Source of the DNA: JANMQK01 sp031370485
GTDB lineage: Bacteria; Acidobacteriota; Polarisedimenticolia; Gp22-AA2
Direction: 5' to 3'
Assembly (NCBI GenBank): GCA_031370485.1
Contig: JANMQK010000020.1
Coordinates: 1 to 22,423 of the forward strand
Length of the DNA stretch: 22,423 bases
The notes under the pieces: generated by a model
What the model was told of the DNA's origin: nothing
Databases searched by the model: none
What the model saw: only the letters and a program-made list of their open reading frames with translations
In this document: positions 22,207-22,423 of the stretch, piece after piece
Layout: every line of letters starts with the position of its first letter
Position numbering within the stretch: the stretch's first letter is position 1
Program-made: the position numbers and the translations under genes

Positions 22207-22232
22207 GCACGTCGATGAGCAAGCGCCGATGA
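22203..22232 (+). CDS. nine-codon mini-ORF bridging two genes by ATGA overlaps
   Basis: ATG 22203 overlaps the protease-like stop (TGA 22204-22206). Nine codons (MSTSMSKRR) follow, then TGA 22230-22232 overlaps the next gene's ATG at 22229. The peptide itself may have no function; the arrangement could relay terminating ribosomes from one gene to the next. The motif CGATGAG occurs three times here (22201, 22213, 22227). Chance in GC-rich sequence is possible. Confidence 0.3.
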   Translation: MSTSMSKRR

Positions 22233-22423
22233 GAACGCGGATGCTCTGGGCATTGCTTCTTCTCGTGGCGGGGGTCGTCCCGTGCGTCGCCGCGCTGGCG
22301 ACGATCCGCTACCGCATCACCGCGACGGCCCTCGAAGTCTGGATCCTGGGGATGGCAGTGCGCCGGATCCTGCTTTCGGACATCGAGGAGGTGCATCGCC
22401 GCGGGGCCTTTCTCCGCGAGAGC
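22229..22423 (+). CDS. membrane-anchored PH-like domain protein, 3' end outside window
   Basis: Only the first 65 codons are present. An N-terminal hydrophobic helix (residues 5-24, MLWALLLLVAGVVPCVAALA) is followed by TIRYRITATALEVWILGMAVRRILLSDIEEVHRRGAF. The order of a Y-R-x-T strand, a hydrophobic strand and an R-x-I-x-x-x-D-I-E-x-V turn resembles bacterial PH (bPH2/YdbS-type) domains. ATG 22229 is the first start after the mini-ORF; ATG 22241 is an alternative. It appears to be the last visible gene of the mqn-led transcription unit. Confidence 0.55.
   Translation, partial: MRTRMLWALLLLVAGVVPCVAALATIRYRITATALEVWILGMAVRRILLSDIEEVHRRGAFLRES

Noticed and set aside
1..22423. CRISPR arrays, insertion sequences, integrases or att sites
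   Set aside because: No regularly spaced repeats, transposase or recombinase motifs were seen. The tRNA genes at the left edge are not followed by integrase-like coding or a duplicated tRNA end within the window.

Overview
The window is a high-G+C (roughly two-thirds G+C by eye) bacterial chromosome segment with dense coding, short gaps and no mobile element, CRISPR array or rRNA. The mix of genes fits a soil or sediment Acidobacteriota-type bacterium: futalosine-route menaquinone genes (mqnA, mqnC), a protein with the MXAN_5187-type C-terminal domain, many TPR proteins with Pro/Ala-rich linkers, a fused aldolase/short-chain dehydrogenase and a secreted Tyr/Gly-rich protein. The taxonomic placement is inference; myxobacterial or other deep high-GC lineages are not excluded.

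Layout. 1-170: two tRNA genes on the minus strand (Arg-CCG, cut by the window edge, and Pro-TGG). 222-995 (-): secreted Tyr-rich/RGG-rich protein. 1091-2176 (+): YchF-type GTPase, tail-overlapping selA (-). 3934-5419 (+): MXAN_5187-type protein plus exported TPR protein. 5440-7548 (-): aldolase/dehydrogenase fusion, with a cold-shock protein upstream of it (7598-7822, -). 7913-10236 (+): secreted zinc phospholipase C/P1-nuclease-like protein joined by TGATG to purH. 10271-13327 (-): two TPR membrane proteins. 13419-16994 (+): peptide ABC transporter in the order permease C, binding lipoprotein, permease B, with no ATPase. 17090-18172 (+): rlmN. 18174-19081 (-): small membrane protein and ThiE-like protein joined by ATGA. 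19223-22423 (+): mqnA-mqnC, a two-lobed aspartyl-protease-like protein, a nine-codon mini-ORF and the start of a membrane-anchored PH-like protein.

Themes. Most of the window is housekeeping (nucleotide synthesis, menaquinone, thiamine, selenocysteine, translation and RNA modification) interleaved with envelope proteins of unknown role. Promoters are unusually easy to read: several have a TGC-TAnAnT extended -10 box, and three lie so close to the ATG, without a Shine-Dalgarno sequence, that leaderless or near-leaderless transcripts are expected. The cold-shock gene and the phospholipase-like/purH pair fire in opposite directions from overlapping -35 hexamers. Four convergent gene pairs end within 0-34 bases of each other without a recognisable hairpin-plus-T-run terminator. 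I found no clearly new multi-gene system. The best leads are the overlapping leaderless promoter, the exported phospholipase-like gene coupled to purH, the Tyr/RGG protein and the double ATGA mini-ORF relay.
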